A stretch of DNA of 64,000 nucleotides from assembly GCA_044361315.1 (NCBI GenBank), contig JBIKJA010000010.1, positions 62,001 to 126,000 of the forward strand. The letters are read 5' to 3'. Every line of letters begins with the position of its first letter. Within the stretch, counting starts at the first letter, position 1. This DNA is from Crocinitomix sp044361315 (GTDB lineage: Bacteria > Bacteroidota > Bacteroidia > Flavobacteriales_D > Crocinitomicaceae). The notes beneath the pieces were generated by a model, which made no database searches, had not been told where the DNA came from, and saw only the letters and a list, made by a program, of their open reading frames with translations. Positions 25,134 through 34,627 of this stretch are shown piece after piece. The translations under genes were made by a program, and so were the position numbers.

Positions 25134-26579
25134 TTAGCTATGCTTAGGAAGGTTTTTAGGAGCTCTAGGATATTTCAAATCAAGCATCACCATTATAGCT
25201 GTGAAGCCCCAAACAGGAATTGTCGCTTTGTCTGTGTCTAAATAATTATTTAAAATCCCGTGAGTAAAATACGTGATAAGCCCAAGCACCATAGTAAGCA
25301 TAATAATTCTTAATTCAATGTCAGGCATGCGAATGTAAAGCGTGATTCCTTTATAAATAATATAAATCACCAAAAGAATCATCAAAAGCATTCCGAGTAA
25401 ACCCTGTTCGGATAGTGGTCCAAGATATTCAGAATGAGCATTCCCCATATTGCCTGAGTTAGTAGAAATGATCGTTTTAGCCCCAGAAAGTTGATAAGGC
25501 GCATATTCCATTGCATAGGTTCCTGGTCCAAAACCAAGAATTGGACGATCTTGCCACATCCGAATAGCACTACCCCATCTATTCAATCGCTCCAAATTCG
25601 AAGCGTCTGTACTAATGTTAGCAATTGATTCTATCCGTTCGTCTATATTTTCCGTAGCATGTTCCGATTGATTCCGTTCGAGATTATGCATAATTGCTGT
25701 CCAAGACATAGACACATAAATGATTCCAATTATCCCAAGGACAGCCAAATATTTAAAATGAATTTTAAATCGAATCAGTAAATATACCAATAGCGCACCT
25801 ACTAAACTTAACCATGCGGCTCGAGTATAACTCATAAATATAGCGAATCCAAAAAGTGCGATTAAAAAGATAATTGTAAGTCGAACCAAAGGACTATTTT
25901 TTTTAGCAAAAAGCAATCCAAACAAAACCGGATAAACTAAGGCTAAAATAGCCCCGTACGAGGTGTGATCTTTAAAAAAGGGAAACATCACCCAATGCCC
26001 ACTTTCTTCGTCAAACCCGTTTAATGCGTGATTGAAGAGTGTGTAAACGATAACCGCCGCTAACGAACCTATAAAAAGCCACACAAATCGATAAATGTTC
26101 TTTTCATTCCTGAAGAATATTACACCATAAAAATAAATTGGAATGATAAACCACAACTTCGTCAACAAAAATTTAAAAGAAACTTCGGGGTGAGTACTGG
26201 TGATAGAAGTAAGTAAAATCCAACAAAATTGACTAATAAAAATAAGGGTAATTGGATGTTTCAAAAAGCCTGTATCGAATTGATTTTTTTGTAATTGTTT
26301 GAAAAAAATCAATAATAACATTCCAAACAACAAGGGTTCAGTTGGTAAAAAGAGCCCCACTTGAGTGGATACAAACTCCTCAATATTAATAGATAAAGGA
26401 GTAAATAACACGACAAATAAAAACAACTTATCAAAATGATAAAAAGCAGCATACATTAAAAGAAAAGCAAATGGAAGTGCATTCAAGATCACTTCACCCC
26501 GATATGTGTAATATAAATTTGCCGCGAGGAATAAAAAAACCAGCGCGTAAAACCAACGCTTATATAAGAGTGCTTTCAC
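25134..26579 (-). CDS. O-antigen ligase family membrane protein (Wzy_C)
   Basis: 481 residues with about 11-12 membrane segments. The large periplasmic loop and the NAHSEYLGPLSEQGLLGM motif (around 380-397) are typical of the Wzy_C/WaaL group, which polymerise or ligate lipid-linked glycans. Which of these it does cannot be decided from sequence. It follows the Wzz gene by 6 bp on the same strand, favouring a polysaccharide polymerase or ligase acting with a chain-length regulator. Confidence 0.88.
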   Translation of the reverse strand: MKALLYKRWFYALVFLFLAANLYYTYRGEVILNALPFAFLLMYAAFYHFDKLFLFVVLFTPLSINIEEFVSTQVGLFLPTEPLLFGMLLLIFFKQLQKNQFDTGFLKHPITLIFISQFCWILLTSITSTHPEVSFKFLLTKLWFIIPIYFYGVIFFRNEKNIYRFVWLFIGSLAAVIVYTLFNHALNGFDEESGHWVMFPFFKDHTSYGAILALVYPVLFGLLFAKKNSPLVRLTIIFLIALFGFAIFMSYTRAAWLSLVGALLVYLLIRFKIHFKYLAVLGIIGIIYVSMSWTAIMHNLERNQSEHATENIDERIESIANISTDASNLERLNRWGSAIRMWQDRPILGFGPGTYAMEYAPYQLSGAKTIISTNSGNMGNAHSEYLGPLSEQGLLGMLLMILLVIYIIYKGITLYIRMPDIELRIIMLTMVLGLITYFTHGILNNYLDTDKATIPVWGFTAIMVMLDLKYPRAPKNLPKHS

Positions 26580-26585
26580 CTTAAA

Positions 26586-27575
26586 TTAAGCTTTTGCACG
26601 CAGTTCTCTTAACTTTTCAATTCCTAAAAGAACGAATATGGCAAAAATGAAAACAGATACAGTTGTAAAAAGAACGATAATCGCACGTTTTGGTTTTGCC
26701 TTTTTATCTGGCACCTCCGCCATACTATGCCGGATGGTTTGTTGGATATTTGTACTTGCATATTGATGCGCTTGATCGTTGACATCTAAAATGTTAGAAT
26801 ACCGTAAACTAAAAAATTCCGACAAATTTGAATAAGTATCATAATCGGTAGCATAGGCCTGAGTCGCATCGATTTTTCGTTTGATTTCTGCCGCCAAATC
26901 ATTTTTACCAGCACTCAGGGCTTCTAAATAATCAGTGTACATGTTTCCACGTTCATCTTTACTTACAACACCAGAATCACTCAAATTTTTTAATTTATCC
27001 GAATAATCACCCATTTCTTGCTTAATCAAACCTACTTCTGATTCAACAGCCCACATTGGTCCAACGGCTCTTTGACGAATCATCCGATTCATAACCGTAT
27101 CCACCAAACGAACGATGTCATTTGCCATGTCAGCCGCCATTTGCGGATCCGTGTCGTAAACGTCAATATTTATTGAATTGTAACGCGTTCGGTCAAATTT
27201 AATATTCCCTTCGTACGATTTTTGAAATTCAAACTTCGCATGAACGTCAGCCGAGTCAATTTCATAATGCGCGTACAAATCATATTTCTCTGTCAAACTA
27301 TCTCTAATTTCGGGTGAAATCAATACCTGCAACAAACGCTCGGCATCAGATTCATCTCCAAATTCAACCACACTATTTCGGCTATTCGAATTAAAATCAA
27401 CGGAATTAGACTTTGTTGGAAATACAACTGCCCTGGACATGTAATAAGGAGTCATGAATAAACTGACGGAAATCGACCCCACAAAAGCAATGGACGTAAT
27501 TATCAATAGAGCTATTCTTTTTGACCAAAGAAAACTGATTAGTTCACCTGAATTAAAATTTTGTTCTTGACTCAT
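26586..27575 (-). CDS. Wzz/chain-length determinant protein
   Basis: 329 residues with an inner-membrane segment at about 18-40, a long periplasmic coiled-coil region, and a second membrane segment near 296-318: the polysaccharide co-polymerase layout. It lacks the cytoplasmic tyrosine kinase found in some homologues. It should set chain length with the O-antigen-ligase-like protein encoded after it. A TATTTTTG -7 box lies 18 bp upstream of the ATG. Confidence 0.88.
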   Translation of the reverse strand: MSQEQNFNSGELISFLWSKRIALLIITSIAFVGSISVSLFMTPYYMSRAVVFPTKSNSVDFNSNSRNSVVEFGDESDAERLLQVLISPEIRDSLTEKYDLYAHYEIDSADVHAKFEFQKSYEGNIKFDRTRYNSINIDVYDTDPQMAADMANDIVRLVDTVMNRMIRQRAVGPMWAVESEVGLIKQEMGDYSDKLKNLSDSGVVSKDERGNMYTDYLEALSAGKNDLAAEIKRKIDATQAYATDYDTYSNLSEFFSLRYSNILDVNDQAHQYASTNIQQTIRHSMAEVPDKKAKPKRAIIVLFTTVSVFIFAIFVLLGIEKLRELRAKA

Positions 27576-27593
27576 TTTTTATATTTAGTTCGA

Positions 27594-27601
27594 CAAAAAT
27601 A
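27594..27601 (-). promoter_or_regulatory. -7 box (TATTTTTG) of the Wzz operon
   Basis: Exact TAnnTTTG on the minus strand, 18 bp before the ATG at 27575. A T-rich context makes chance matches likely. Confidence 0.4.
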
Positions 27602-28044
27602 AATAATTATAACCGTTTAAATGGTTTTCTTACATGAAGAATAAACGGCATAACGAAATGCGCTCCTTTTTATTATATTTCGAAATAAAAAGTGATGGCA
27701 AAATCTATCGTGTCAAATTATAGAATAATCCCAGTTTTTCTTCAGCTGGTCGCCTTTGCATTTAAAACAAATGAACGAAATCGCCAAAAGAAAAATAATG
27801 AACCAAGTTTAGATTATCGGCCACAATTATGGCTGAAATTAATGTTAAAAATTTGTTACCTCTTGTAAGGAATTCTTTATTTATGCGACCTTATTACTGT
27901 TAAATTGTATTGTTTATTTAAACATGTGCCTATTGATATATAATTTAACCAATGAAATATACACTGAAACTTATTTAAATGTTAATTAATCTAAATAAAC
28001 ACTGAAAAATTAAAAAAATCACAACAAAATCCTTATTTAGGTGT
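27602..28044. other. 443-bp gap, one doubtful small reading frame
   Basis: AT-rich sequence between divergent genes. The only reading frame of note is 27695-27868 on the plus strand: 57 codons from MAKSIVSNYRIIPVF to KICYLL, with no promoter box and no recognised family. The rest shows no hairpin or repeat that I can support. Confidence 0.4.
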
Positions 28045-28052
28045 TATCTTTG
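28045..28052 (+). promoter_or_regulatory. -7 box (TATCTTTG) of the 56-residue protein gene
   Basis: An exact consensus match ending 32 bp before the ATG at 28085. Confidence 0.6.
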
Positions 28053-28084
28053 TGACAGAGAGTTTATTTATTAAAACTATCAAA

Positions 28085-28255
28085 ATGGCTAGAAAAAAAT
28101 CAAATGCAAAGGTCGAAAAGATCATCAACGACATAAAATCAAATGTTCCAAAATTTAAATTACAATTAGACAGCAGAACAACGATAACATTAAAAACTGA
28201 AGAGCAACTTAGCAAGTGGATGGAATTATATCCGAAAGCAGAGTTGATCGTTTAA
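28085..28255 (+). CDS. Small conserved-looking basic protein
   Basis: 56 residues from MARKKSNAKVEKIINDI. The frame is open further upstream, but the -7 box ends at 28052, so the ATG at 28085 is right. It has a helical N-terminal half and a strand-like segment (RTTITLKTEEQLSKWMELYP). The single gene has its own promoter and terminator, which supports it being real. I think it belongs to a small Bacteroidota family, but its function is unknown. Confidence 0.75.
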   Translation: MARKKSNAKVEKIINDIKSNVPKFKLQLDSRTTITLKTEEQLSKWMELYPKAELIV

Positions 28256-28283
28256 AGAGTTTACATTTCATAGTTTACTTTAA

Positions 28284-28321
28284 ATTTAAAAAAGAGGATT
28301 GTCTGACAGTCCTCTTTTTTT
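28284..28321 (+). terminator. Terminator of the 56-residue protein gene
   Basis: AAAGAGGA and TCCTCTTT close a GTCTGACAG-type loop, followed by T7. Confidence 0.9.
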
Positions 28322-28412
28322 GAATAAAAAAATTAAATAACTAATTTTGGCTTAAATCGGTTATCTTAAACGATTAAATCGGAATTATTGCTCGATAAAT
28401 ACTATATCTAAA

Positions 28413-29033
28413 ATGACATTAAAAGATCATTGGAATGCGGCCTATCGAAAAAGGACACCTGTTCAATTAGGATGGCACGAACCAAACCCCGACCCTTCGA
28501 TGAAGTTAATTCGCTCGTTGAATTTAAGTCGATATGCGGAAATCATTGATGTTGGCGCGGGTGTAAGTACCTTAATTGATCTTTTATTGGAAGATGGTTT
28601 TCAAAATATTACCGTAAATGACATCAGTCCTGTTGCCTTAGATCTCTTGAGAGAATCCCTGGGAAAAGAAGAATGTAATGTCGAATGGATGGTGGATGAT
28701 TTGACAGCACCAACTATTTTAAAACAACTTCCCCTACTCGATTTATGGCATGATCGGGCAGTTCTGCATTTTTTCACAAGTGATAAAGACCAATTGGCTT
28801 ATTTTAATTTGCTTAAACAAAAAGTAAAATCGAAAGGCTTTGTGATCATCGCCGCTTTTTCAAAAGGAGGAGCTGAACGTTGCGCAGGTTTGCCAATTTT
28901 ACAATATGATACAACCATGATTTCTCAACGTCTGGGTTCGGATTTTATCTTAAAAGAATCGTTCGAACATACATTTATTAATCCAAATGGCGACGAAAGA
29001 CCTTATATTTACACCTTGTATCAAAGAAAATAA
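28413..29033 (+). CDS. Class I SAM-dependent methyltransferase
   Basis: 206 residues. Motif I is IIDVGAGVSTLIDLLL near 44-59, with NDISPVAL as the acidic strand after it and DLWHDRAVLHFF near 110. The opening HWNAAYRKRTPVQLGWHEPNP is typical of a family of small cytoplasmic methyltransferases annotated near thiopurine- or tellurite-type enzymes. The substrate is unknown. CvfB starts 3 bp after its stop, so the two are probably co-transcribed. Confidence 0.9.
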   Translation: MTLKDHWNAAYRKRTPVQLGWHEPNPDPSMKLIRSLNLSRYAEIIDVGAGVSTLIDLLLEDGFQNITVNDISPVALDLLRESLGKEECNVEWMVDDLTAPTILKQLPLLDLWHDRAVLHFFTSDKDQLAYFNLLKQKVKSKGFVIIAAFSKGGAERCAGLPILQYDTTMISQRLGSDFILKESFEHTFINPNGDERPYIYTLYQRK

Positions 29034-29036
29034 TTT

Positions 29037-29876
29037 ATGGTAGAGATTGGTAAGACGAATTCGTTGAAAGTAATCAAAGAAGTTGATTTTGGATTGTATT
29101 TAGACGGTGGTGAAAAGTATGGTGAAATTTTGATCCCAAAACGCTATGTTCCTGCTGATACTGAGGTGGATCATTATTTAGATGTCTTTGTCTATTTAGA
29201 TTCTGAAGATCGAATTATTGCAACAACCGATTTGCCTTATGCCGAAGTCGGCGATTTTGCATACTTAAAATGTATCGGCGTTACAGGAATCGGGGCTTTT
29301 TTAGATTGGGGATTAGTTAAGGATTTGTTTGTCCCATTTAGAGAACAAGCGCACCCAATGTCAGAAGGTTTATCTTATTTTGTTCGGATTTATTTGGATG
29401 AAGAAACAGAGCGGATTGTTGCGAGTTCTAAAACCAATCAGTTTTTGGATAATTCGCCCCATGATTTTGAAGTTGGTCATGAAGTTGATTTGATTATTGG
29501 TACACGTTCAGATTTAGGTGTTCGAGTAGTCGTGAATGAAAAATATTCAGGATTGATTTATCATAACGAGATTTTTACGATCATCAAACCAGGTCAAAAA
29601 ATCAAAGGATTCGTTCAAAAGGTCAGGGAAGATGAAAAATTAGATATTTCTCTTCAGCCAGCAGGGTATGAAAAAGTAGATGCCATTGCGCAGAATATTT
29701 TAGATAAATTGGCGAAACGAGGCGGATATATTGAAGCGGGTGACAAATCGTCTCCTGAAACGATTAAACATGTTTTTGGCATCAGTAAAAAAGTATTCAA
29801 AAAAGCGATTGGTGCTTTGTACCGCAATCAGCAAATCACGATTGAAGAAGAAGGAATTCGATTGGTAAAAAAATAG
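29037..29876 (+). CDS. cvfB: CvfB-type S1 RNA-binding protein
   Basis: 279 residues with the CvfB/YitL layout: three S1-like domains (for example GVTGIGAFLDWGLVKDLFVPF near 80-100 and GQKIKGFVQKVREDEKLDISLQ near 185) and a C-terminal winged helix (HVFGISKKVFKKAIGALYRN). In Staphylococcus, CvfB is an RNA-binding regulator of virulence genes; its role in Bacteroidota is unknown. It converges on ruvX with 4 bp between the stops. Confidence 0.92.
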   Translation: MVEIGKTNSLKVIKEVDFGLYLDGGEKYGEILIPKRYVPADTEVDHYLDVFVYLDSEDRIIATTDLPYAEVGDFAYLKCIGVTGIGAFLDWGLVKDLFVPFREQAHPMSEGLSYFVRIYLDEETERIVASSKTNQFLDNSPHDFEVGHEVDLIIGTRSDLGVRVVVNEKYSGLIYHNEIFTIIKPGQKIKGFVQKVREDEKLDISLQPAGYEKVDAIAQNILDKLAKRGGYIEAGDKSSPETIKHVFGISKKVFKKAIGALYRNQQITIEEEGIRLVKK

Positions 29877-29880
29877 TTCC

Positions 29881-30294
29881 TTAAAATCGTTGAGACGACA
29901 TAAATGATTGCAAAATAATCGTTGCGCTTATCTCATCAATTAAAGCTTTGTTTTGGCGCTGTTTTTTTGACATTCCACTGTCAATCATGGTTTGAAAAGC
30001 CATCTTTGACGTAAAACGCTCATCTACCATGTGAACGGGTTTTCCAAAGACATTAATTAGTTTTACCCGCAATTCTTCGACTGCTTGCGAACTGTGTGTT
30101 TCACTTCCATCTAGTCGTTTTGGAAGACCAAGAATAATATCTGTCACCTCGTTCGTTTCAAAGTAGGTGCGTAAAAATTTCAACAAATCTTTAGAATCGA
30201 CCGTTGTAAGACCGGATGCAATTATTTTACTATCGTCAGTAACAGCGATTCCTGTTCGCTTTGATCCGTAATCTAATGCGATTAACTTTGGCAT
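29881..30294 (-). CDS. ruvX: Holliday junction resolvase-like RuvX (YqgF)
   Basis: 137 residues, standard length. The RNase H fold begins ALDYGSKRTGIAVTD (catalytic Asp 8), followed by LGLPKRLDGS near 59 and VDERFTSKMAF near 96 with the second acidic site. The essential family role is in 16S rRNA 5' processing and possibly junction resolution. It lies downstream of nhaC on the same strand with a 35-bp gap. Confidence 0.95.
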   Translation of the reverse strand: MPKLIALDYGSKRTGIAVTDDSKIIASGLTTVDSKDLLKFLRTYFETNEVTDIILGLPKRLDGSETHSSQAVEELRVKLINVFGKPVHMVDERFTSKMAFQTMIDSGMSKKQRQNKALIDEISATIILQSFMSSQRF

Positions 30295-30329
30295 TTAATG
30301 GTTTCGTTTAAAATAAATTTACGCGTATT

Positions 30330-32324
30330 TTACTCGGCACGCTTCCCAATGAGTTCAACCACCCCAACAATTGCCGCCATTCCCAAAATAATGGCAATGA
30401 TTGGATTTAGCCCTAATCCTGTTAATAAACTTCCAAGAAGTACAGAAACCAAACCAACAAATAAGGCGTAAGGCATTTGTGTTTTGACGTGATCAATGTG
30501 ATTACTTCCACTGGCGAGTGACGACAAAATGGTGGTATCAGAAATTGGTGAACAATGATCTCCAAGAACAGCACCCGCAAGAACAGCACTGACCGTATTA
30601 TAGAAAATTGTCATTGAATCGACATCGGTATATTGGTAAACATCTGAATGACAGATTGCCCATGTGGCCGGTAAAATTAAGGGATACACCAAGGCCATTG
30701 TCGACCAAGAAGATCCTGTCGAAAACGCAATAAACGATGCCAAGATGAAAGTTGTTGTAGGAATTAACCAAGGTGGAATGGAATCGCCAATTGCTCGGGT
30801 AATAAAGTCGGCGGTGTGCATTTCTTCCGTCACTCCTGCCAATGCCCATGCTAAAATCAAAATTAAAATCGCAGGGATCATCGATTTAAATCCAGAAATA
30901 GCCGTTTCAACCGAACGTTGTAAATTCATGATTTTTTGTCCGACTGTCAGAAAAACCGCCACAATCAGCGCTAATAAGGACGACCACAACAACGAATAAT
31001 ACGAATCAGAAGCGCCAATCAAGGTTCCTAATTTTTTTGTAAAACCAACAACCGTAGGGTCAAGCGTATTCATTTGTGCCCAAATCGAAGACCAAGAATC
31101 TAATTTTGCTCCTGGATCAACGGCGGCTATTTGTCCTTTAAGATTTTGAAAACCAGTGTACATCAATCCTACAATCGTTCCCAAAACAATCACCGCCACA
31201 GGAATAACCGCATTTCTTGCCCGGTATTTTATTCCTTCGATTGGCTTAAGATTTTCCATTTCAGTCGCATCCGCTTGGTTCACCTCTGGGTTAACGACTT
31301 CTCCTTTTCGAGCACGTTGTTCGGCTTTTAACATTGGTCCAAAATCTTTACCCCGCATGACGATGTAAAAAATAAAGAAAATGGTGAAAATTGGGTAAAA
31401 CGAATAGGCTAAGCTGTTCAAAAAGATAGAATAAACACCCTCATGCACCACTACTCCATCCGCATTTATTATCGCAATACTGTCCGAGATATACCCCAAT
31501 TCTGCTCCAATCCAAGTCGTTACAAATGCAACTGCCGAAACTGGAGCTGCTGTCGAATCGACGATATATGCTAATTTTTCGCGCGAAATCCTTAATTTAT
31601 CAGTGACTGCGCGCATGGTATTTCCAACGACCAAGGTATTTGCATAATCATCAAAAAAGATAATGATTCCCATGCCTAATGTCGCTAATTGACCATTTCT
31701 CACTGAATTCGCAAATCGTGAAACTCGGTTCACAATGCCTTGCATTCCTCCATTTTTAGAAATCAACGCAACCACTCCACCAATCAAAATTGAAAAAACA
31801 ATTACACTTAAATGACTAAAATCATTGAGCGCATGCATGACATAGGTGTCGATTACCCGAAATAACCCCGTGAAAATTCCGATAAATCCTTCAGCATAAA
31901 AGCCCATCACTGCAGCGCCAACAAAAATCCCTGTCACTAACGAAAAGATAACTTCCTTAAAAACAAGTGCTAAAAATATCGCAAACAAAGGTGGTAAAAT
32001 GGACATCCATAAGGGCACAACCCCCGTCGACGTGTCATTTTGTATTATATGTCCTTGTAGTTCGATTTTTTCATCGTTGAACAATACCAATGGAATCGAA
32101 GCTGTAATTAAAGTGGTGTCCAAAAAAAGAGTATCGGAAATTATTTGACCCTCTCTTACTTGAAAAACAAAGCTTGGTAAATGCCCATTGATAGCGCTAA
32201 TTTCACACGGTGTCGCGATATCGGATAACACAAATTTAGGAACCTCAACCTTAAATTCTGCCGCCCAAATTGAACTCATTGACAGGAGTAAAATTATAAT
32301 TATTCCGCTAATCCTTTTTTGCAT
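30330..32324 (-). CDS. nhaC: NhaC family Na+/H+ antiporter with an exported N-terminal domain
   Basis: 664 residues from MQKRISGIII; the ATG at 32324 is used because the -7 box lies only 6 bp upstream. Residues 1-24 look like a signal peptide and are followed by about 80 polar residues before the first transport helix (near 108). The transporter part has about 11-12 membrane segments and the conserved FSTGSSWSTMALVYPLILP stretch near 545. The family exchanges Na+ for H+ or for organic acids. The extra N-terminal domain is the odd feature. Confidence 0.9.
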   Translation of the reverse strand: MQKRISGIIIILLLSMSSIWAAEFKVEVPKFVLSDIATPCEISAINGHLPSFVFQVREGQIISDTLFLDTTLITASIPLVLFNDEKIELQGHIIQNDTSTGVVPLWMSILPPLFAIFLALVFKEVIFSLVTGIFVGAAVMGFYAEGFIGIFTGLFRVIDTYVMHALNDFSHLSVIVFSILIGGVVALISKNGGMQGIVNRVSRFANSVRNGQLATLGMGIIIFFDDYANTLVVGNTMRAVTDKLRISREKLAYIVDSTAAPVSAVAFVTTWIGAELGYISDSIAIINADGVVVHEGVYSIFLNSLAYSFYPIFTIFFIFYIVMRGKDFGPMLKAEQRARKGEVVNPEVNQADATEMENLKPIEGIKYRARNAVIPVAVIVLGTIVGLMYTGFQNLKGQIAAVDPGAKLDSWSSIWAQMNTLDPTVVGFTKKLGTLIGASDSYYSLLWSSLLALIVAVFLTVGQKIMNLQRSVETAISGFKSMIPAILILILAWALAGVTEEMHTADFITRAIGDSIPPWLIPTTTFILASFIAFSTGSSWSTMALVYPLILPATWAICHSDVYQYTDVDSMTIFYNTVSAVLAGAVLGDHCSPISDTTILSSLASGSNHIDHVKTQMPYALFVGLVSVLLGSLLTGLGLNPIIAIILGMAAIVGVVELIGKRAE

Positions 32325-32330
32325 CTTTGA

Positions 32331-32338
32331 CAAAAATA
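32331..32338 (-). promoter_or_regulatory. -7 box (TATTTTTG) of nhaC, close to the start codon
   Basis: Exact TAnnTTTG on the minus strand ending 6 bp before the ATG at 32324, predicting a mRNA with almost no leader. Confidence 0.4.
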
Positions 32339-32449
32339 AAAAGTAATTGCTTGTTTAGACGAAATTGTCGAAATAAAATCAAGGCAATTTATTAAGACCT
32401 TATAAATCAGTTAAAAATACCGGGAGTTGGACAATCAAAAAAGAAAAAA

Positions 32450-33049
32450 CTAGTGTCCCCCGGCAAAAGCTGGCAAGAAAATGGCGTTGATAGAATCTTT
32501 AAATTCTGGTTTTACAAAGTGATGATTAATCTCTTCCACATCTACCACATCGTATTTCGATCCTTGCCATTCATGTCGAATGGCAACAATTCCAATGTCT
32601 GGATCGGTGTATCCAATCAATAAATCATTGTACCCAGAAATCGTCGTTCTCATTTCGATCAAATAACCAAGGTATTGATTCACAATTCGATATTTACCTA
32701 AATAATTTTCTACCAAAACCAATTGATGCACTGGCGACCCATACAAACCTGGAACCATTTCTACAATAAAGGCATCTGATAGCTTTTTTTCGGTTCGGAA
32801 AGGAAAAACACGGAACAATTCAGGTTTGCATGGTGCGATACTTTGTACAGTATCCGACAACGTACAAATCTGCAATTTGTCCAAAATTTGAAAGATACTC
32901 GTATCAATAGGTGGATGCGTTGAATCAATCAAGGTTTTCGTTGATAGAAATTCCTCGGCTGTTTCTATTTGGTCGCTGCTGGTTTCTGATCCACACGCAA
33001 AAATTAGGAATTGAAGACTGAAAAGCAATAAAATGGTTCGTTTTTTCAT
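32450..33049 (-). CDS. Lipoprotein of unknown function
   Basis: 199 residues with a lipoprotein signal (LIFACGSE, Cys at about 19). The rest is beta-rich with no recognised domain; segments such as ICTLSDTVQSIAPCKPE and SPVHQLVLVENYLGKYRIVNQYLGY are visible. Its start overlaps the stop of the GIN-domain gene by 4 bp, so the two are coupled and probably act together in the envelope. Confidence 0.75.
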   Translation of the reverse strand: MKKRTILLLFSLQFLIFACGSETSSDQIETAEEFLSTKTLIDSTHPPIDTSIFQILDKLQICTLSDTVQSIAPCKPELFRVFPFRTEKKLSDAFIVEMVPGLYGSPVHQLVLVENYLGKYRIVNQYLGYLIEMRTTISGYNDLLIGYTDPDIGIVAIRHEWQGSKYDVVDVEEINHHFVKPEFKDSINAIFLPAFAGGH

Positions 33050-33753
33050 TTAGCGATAATTTCTTCTGGTTTTTTCATTTTGGTGATTTTTCCACCCAAG
33101 GCAATATTTTGTTCGTAAGCTTCGGGATTTCCATAATAGGAAACATTTCCGCCGCTGGTAATTTTAATTGATAAATCATCAATGACGGCACAGATAATTT
33201 CGCCTCCTACAGAAACTTGGGCAAAAACCTTTGCTGCAGCTAAATTAATAGCACCGATGGTTCCGCCTGCGCCCACTTTATACACTGCGTTTTTTGTTGT
33301 TCCGTTTAAATGTATTGATCCAGAAGCATTAATTGTAGCAGTCACGTTGGCACAATCCACAGCTGCTTTAATTTTCCCACCGGACTCTGAATTGAATGTG
33401 ATATCGTTTGTAAAAACATCATTCGTTGTTATTTCGCATCCAAATTTTGCGCTTATCTCATTGAGGTTAATATAAGTTACTACCACCTCCATCCTTTTGG
33501 CTTTATACGTATCTCCTTTAATTCGAATCGTCATCACACTGTCTTCTACCTCACAAACTATTTTTTCATCTAATAAACTAGCATCATTGTTTTTAATCTC
33601 CACTTTTTGCGTGGTTCCTTTTTGCAAGTGTACTTTGTAATTCCCTAAAAATCTAACCTGATTAAAATAAGTCACTTCAGGATTTATAGTTCCTGCAAAG
33701 GTTGTTAATCCTGATAAAATCACTAAAACGAATGCTCCAATATACTTTTTCAT
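33046..33753 (-). CDS. DUF2807 head GIN domain protein (putative auto-transporter adhesin)
   Basis: 235 residues with a signal peptide (MKKYIGAFVLVILSGLTTFAG). The DUF2807 beta-helix is visible: FNQVRFLGNYKVHLQKGT near 31-48, then repeats with GG and GT turns (SGGKIKAAVDCANVTATINA; GAGGTIGAINLAAAK; GGNVSYYG). It is predicted to be periplasmic or surface-exposed, and its function is not established. It lies 24 bp downstream of the HMG-CoA lyase gene. Confidence 0.85.
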   Translation of the reverse strand: MKKYIGAFVLVILSGLTTFAGTINPEVTYFNQVRFLGNYKVHLQKGTTQKVEIKNNDASLLDEKIVCEVEDSVMTIRIKGDTYKAKRMEVVVTYINLNEISAKFGCEITTNDVFTNDITFNSESGGKIKAAVDCANVTATINASGSIHLNGTTKNAVYKVGAGGTIGAINLAAAKVFAQVSVGGEIICAVIDDLSIKITSGGNVSYYGNPEAYEQNIALGGKITKMKKPEEIIAK

Positions 33754-33777
33754 TTCTTTTTTTTTATGCGTTCTGGC

Positions 33778-34626
33778 TTACGGAAAAACCGTCACCGCCA
33801 ATTCCATCGCGCGTTTAAATTCATCTTTATCAAGATTAGTACCAATTTTATTCGTTTCAAAATAATCTAGCATTCGCTCGGTAGGCATATTTCCAGTTAA
33901 ATCATCCGAAGCCATTGGACATCCACCAAATCCTTTAATCGCCCCATCAAATCTTCGGCAACCAGCTTCGTAAGCTGCGCTTACTTTTTCTACTACCGAA
34001 TCTGGGGTCGAATGTAAATGAGCGCCAAACTCAACTTGCGGTAAGTTGGCAATAAGACCTGTAAACAAAGTCTGAATATTTTGACGATTAGATACCCCAA
34101 TTGTATCTGATAAAGCTAAAATTGAGATTCCTAATTCTTTCGATAAACGTTCGCTCCAATAGGCCGCAACGTCAAGATCCCACGGATCGTTATACGGATT
34201 TCCAAACGCCATCGAAATATAAACCACCAGTTGTTTTTTGTTGATTTGGCAAAGATTTTGAATTTCTTCTACGTTCACCAACGATTGGTCGATAGTTGAA
34301 TTTGTATTTCGCTTTTGAAAGGTTTCTGAAATGGAGAATGGAAATCCTAAATAATTGATTTCCTCAAATTTACAGGCATCCTCTGCTCCTCTTTTATTTG
34401 CTACAATGGCCAATAATTTGGAGGTGGTATTCAAATTCAATTTACCTAATACTGCCGCCGTATCACTTAATTGTGGAATGGATTTCGGAGAGACAAAGCT
34501 ACCAAAATCTATGGTATCAAATCCTACTTTTAACAATTGGTTGATATAGGCTGCTTTAAGCTCCGTTGGAATAAAATCGTGCAAACCTTGCATCGCATCA
34601 CGTGGACATTCGATTAGTTTTAACAT
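33778..34626 (-). CDS. Hydroxymethylglutaryl-CoA lyase
   Basis: 282 residues. The TIM-barrel enzyme cleaves HMG-CoA to acetyl-CoA and acetoacetate in leucine breakdown. The N-terminal ECPRDAMQG supplies the catalytic Arg and metal-binding Asp, HLHSTPDS-type metal histidines occur near 200, and the signature GFGGCPMA is near 232. It lies one base after the pyrD stop, an operon arrangement without an obvious metabolic link. Confidence 0.93.
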   Translation of the reverse strand: MLKLIECPRDAMQGLHDFIPTELKAAYINQLLKVGFDTIDFGSFVSPKSIPQLSDTAAVLGKLNLNTTSKLLAIVANKRGAEDACKFEEINYLGFPFSISETFQKRNTNSTIDQSLVNVEEIQNLCQINKKQLVVYISMAFGNPYNDPWDLDVAAYWSERLSKELGISILALSDTIGVSNRQNIQTLFTGLIANLPQVEFGAHLHSTPDSVVEKVSAAYEAGCRRFDGAIKGFGGCPMASDDLTGNMPTERMLDYFETNKIGTNLDKDEFKRAMELAVTVFP

Positions 34627-34627
34627 C

